This document shows positions 20,881-22,566 of a DNA stretch of 22,566 bases, in pieces. The translations under genes and the position numbers were made by a program. The notes under the pieces are model-generated. The model worked only from the letters and a program-made list of their open reading frames with translations. It did no database searches and was not told the origin of the DNA. Each line of letters opens with the position of its first letter. Position 1 is the stretch's first letter. The stretch is taken from NCBI GenBank assembly GCA_002373775.1, contig DFJW01000091.1, forward strand, positions 1-22,566. The letters run 5' to 3'. This DNA is from Ruminococcus flavefaciens. GTDB taxonomy: Bacteria; Bacillota; Clostridia; Oscillospirales; Ruminococcaceae.

Positions 20881-22566
20881 ATGAAAATGAAAAAGCTGAC
20901 AGCTATGGCGTCTGCTGTAGCTATGGCGGCGGGTATGGCAGCATATCTGCCCGGCAACATCTCAGCGCCGGCTGTTACCGCCGGAGCAGCTGAATCTGAC
21001 TACAACTACGCTGAAGCTCTTCAGAAGTCAATGTTCTTCTATGAGGTCCAGCAGGCTGGCCATCTCCCGGACTGGAACTACATCCAGTGGCGTGATGACT
21101 CAATGGTCAAGGAGGACGGCACATCTTCTGACATCGTAGACGGAGGCTGGTTCGATGCCGGTGACCACTACAAATTCACGCTTACAAATGCTTATTCCGC
21201 ATCAGTTCTTGCATGGGGCTATATCCAGTACAAGGACGCTGTTGACAAGGCAGGACTTGGCGAGGTCTACAGAAACAATGTGCAGTGGGGCATCGACTAC
21301 GTTCTCAACTGTGATCTTGGCAACGGAAAGATGATCGGAACTATCGGCGATTCCGATGACCACGTTGTATGGTGCAGCGCTGAAGTTTACATGAGAAAGC
21401 ACCAGCTCAAGTTCGGAGACGAAGAGAGACCTTACGACGAGATCTCTGATTCTACCACACTTGCGCTTTCTGCTGCTGCTCTTGCGCAGGGATATATCAT
21501 ATTCAAGGACCTTCAGCCCGAGAAGGCAGCTGAGTACCTCGAGCACGCTAAGAGCCTCTTTGAGTATGCTGACGCTACAAGAAGCAACAAGGATCAGGGC
21601 GTACAGGAAAAGTTCTATCCTACCACAACATGGGTAGATGACTGTATGTATGCTGCAAACTGGCTCTACATGGCAACAGGCGATCAGTCTTACCTCGACA
21701 AGTGTGAGAAGGACTACATCCCGAACTTCCCGCTGGAGAATCAGTCAACAGACAAGAAGTACACATGGGGCTTCTGCTGGGACGACACAACACAGGGCGC
21801 AGCTTTGCTCTATGCTATCAATACGGGCAAGGAAGAGTGGATCAACCACATCTCACGTCACATCAAGTACTGGATGAATGAGGATACAAAGCCATTCTCA
21901 GCAGGATATACACCTGACGGACTTGCATACCTCATGGGCTGGGGCTCACTTCGTCATGCTGCAAATACAGCATGGATAGCTAAGCTTGCATGTGATACTA
22001 TCTTCAAGGATGACGCTGCTCTCAGCAAGAAGTACAATGACTGGGCAGACGGTCAGATGAAGTACATGTTCGGTGACAACGCTCTCGGAATGAGCTATGT
22101 TCTCGGCATGGGTGACAAGAATCCTACAGCTATCCACCACAGAACTGCTTCCGGTATCCACGATGACCACTGGAATGAACTCGGTCAGGAGAGCGGCGGC
22201 GATGAAGGCTGGCAGACAGAGTATGCTCATACAGTATACGGAGCTCTCATGGGCGGTCCTAAGTCTGACGGAACACTCGGTGATGTAAAGGTATCGAACT
22301 ACGAGCAGTCCGAGATCGCTATCGACTACAATGCTGGTTTTACAGCAGCTCTCTGCGCACTGGTCGATGAGAAGGGCGGAACTATCCTCGCTGACTTCCC
22401 GCCTACAGAGACACCTACATGGGCTGAATGGGAAGTATCCGCTACACTCAACGGCAGCGGCGACAGCTACACTGAGATCAAGGCTTGGGCAATGAACCAC
22501 ACCGCATGGCCGGCAAGAGTTGCTAAGGACATCGAGTACCGTTACTATTTCGACGTATCCGAGATC
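20881..22566 (+). CDS. GH9 cellulase with CBM3c (3' end beyond window)
   Basis: The frame is open for 562 codons from the ATG at 20881 to the window end, so the gene is truncated by the window, not broken. GAGAGGGG lies upstream of the start. A signal peptide covers about residues 1-37. The GH9 catalytic domain (about 40-500) contains DGGWFDAGDHYKFTL with catalytic base region D92/D95, the HHRTASG block (H419/H420), and YEQSEIAIDYNAGF with probable acid E478. From residue 507 (PPTETPTWAEWEV) a CBM3c-type module begins (IKAWAMNHTAWPARVAKD), cut at the window edge. GH9-CBM3c pairs are the theme B processive endoglucanases of cellulosomal bacteria; a dockerin is expected downstream but cannot be seen. 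Codon use is highly biased, suggesting strong expression. It has its own promoter and is separate from the housekeeping operon upstream. Confidence 0.93.
   Translation, partial: MKMKKLTAMASAVAMAAGMAAYLPGNISAPAVTAGAAESDYNYAEALQKSMFFYEVQQAGHLPDWNYIQWRDDSMVKEDGTSSDIVDGGWFDAGDHYKFTLTNAYSASVLAWGYIQYKDAVDKAGLGEVYRNNVQWGIDYVLNCDLGNGKMIGTIGDSDDHVVWCSAEVYMRKHQLKFGDEERPYDEISDSTTLALSAAALAQGYIIFKDLQPEKAAEYLEHAKSLFEYADATRSNKDQGVQEKFYPTTTWVDDCMYAANWLYMATGDQSYLDKCEKDYIPNFPLENQSTDKKYTWGFCWDDTTQGAALLYAINTGKEEWINHISRHIKYWMNEDTKPFSAGYTPDGLAYLMGWGSLRHAANTAWIAKLACDTIFKDDAALSKKYNDWADGQMKYMFGDNALGMSYVLGMGDKNPTAIHHRTASGIHDDHWNELGQESGGDEGWQTEYAHTVYGALMGGPKSDGTLGDVKVSNYEQSEIAIDYNAGFTAALCALVDEKGGTILADFPPTETPTWAEWEVSATLNGSGDSYTEIKAWAMNHTAWPARVAKDIEYRYYFDVSEI

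Noticed and set aside
1..22566. CRISPR array, tRNA/rRNA genes, insertion sequences, prophage
   Set aside because: I saw no regularly spaced repeats, cloverleaf genes, transposase or integrase motifs, or phage genes in any part of the window.

Overview
The window is bacterial chromosome from a fibre-degrading ruminococcus-type Firmicute (Oscillospiraceae; Ruminococcus flavefaciens/champanellensis-like). The evidence is three secreted proteins that end in ruminococcal-type dockerins, a mannanase and a family 9 cellulase, threonine-rich linkers, strong AGGAGG ribosome sites, sigma-A promoters with 17-bp spacers, and a Firmicute order of housekeeping genes. The assignment is by reading only. No mobile element, CRISPR array, tRNA or rRNA was seen.

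Layout. 1-431: 3' end of a class II fructose-bisphosphate aldolase with its terminator. 614-5204: two plus-strand cellulosomal genes, a CBM35-GH26-linker-CBM-dockerin mannanase and a 675-aa dockerin protein of unknown function that carries two Cys4 modules. 5205-5488: no gene, but a complete promoter, structured region and terminator that look like an orphan small RNA. 5489-9043: a minus-strand operon running from a good promoter through an ECF sigma factor, its probable membrane anti-sigma factor, a surface protein with an SPATG sorting signal, and a dockerin protein. 9044-9308: non-coding DNA between divergent promoters, holding a strongly base-paired element.

9309-17382 on the plus strand: a TepA-like Clp-fold protease, FtsK/SpoIIIE, a YgiQ-type radical SAM protein, a membrane-anchored ComEC-like metallo-beta-lactamase protein that overlaps YgiQ by 148 bp, a DUF3006 protein, an HI0933/BaiN-type flavoprotein and a YccF protein. 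17415-20756: cmk, plsC and an ispH-S1 fusion, ended by a strong terminator. 20792-22566: promoter and truncated gene for a GH9-CBM3c cellulase that runs off the window.

How it fits together. GH26, GH9 and the two dockerin proteins of unknown function are probably displayed on the cell-surface cellulosome to attack mannan and cellulose. The sigma/anti-sigma operon could couple an outside signal to production of its own surface and dockerin proteins, by analogy with the SigI/RsgI systems of Clostridium thermocellum. The most interesting items are that operon, the putative pseudoknotted small RNA at about 5337-5486, the paired CxxC-x18-CxxC modules in an exported protein, and an internal promoter plus ribosome site that could release a free S1 protein from the ispH-S1 fusion.
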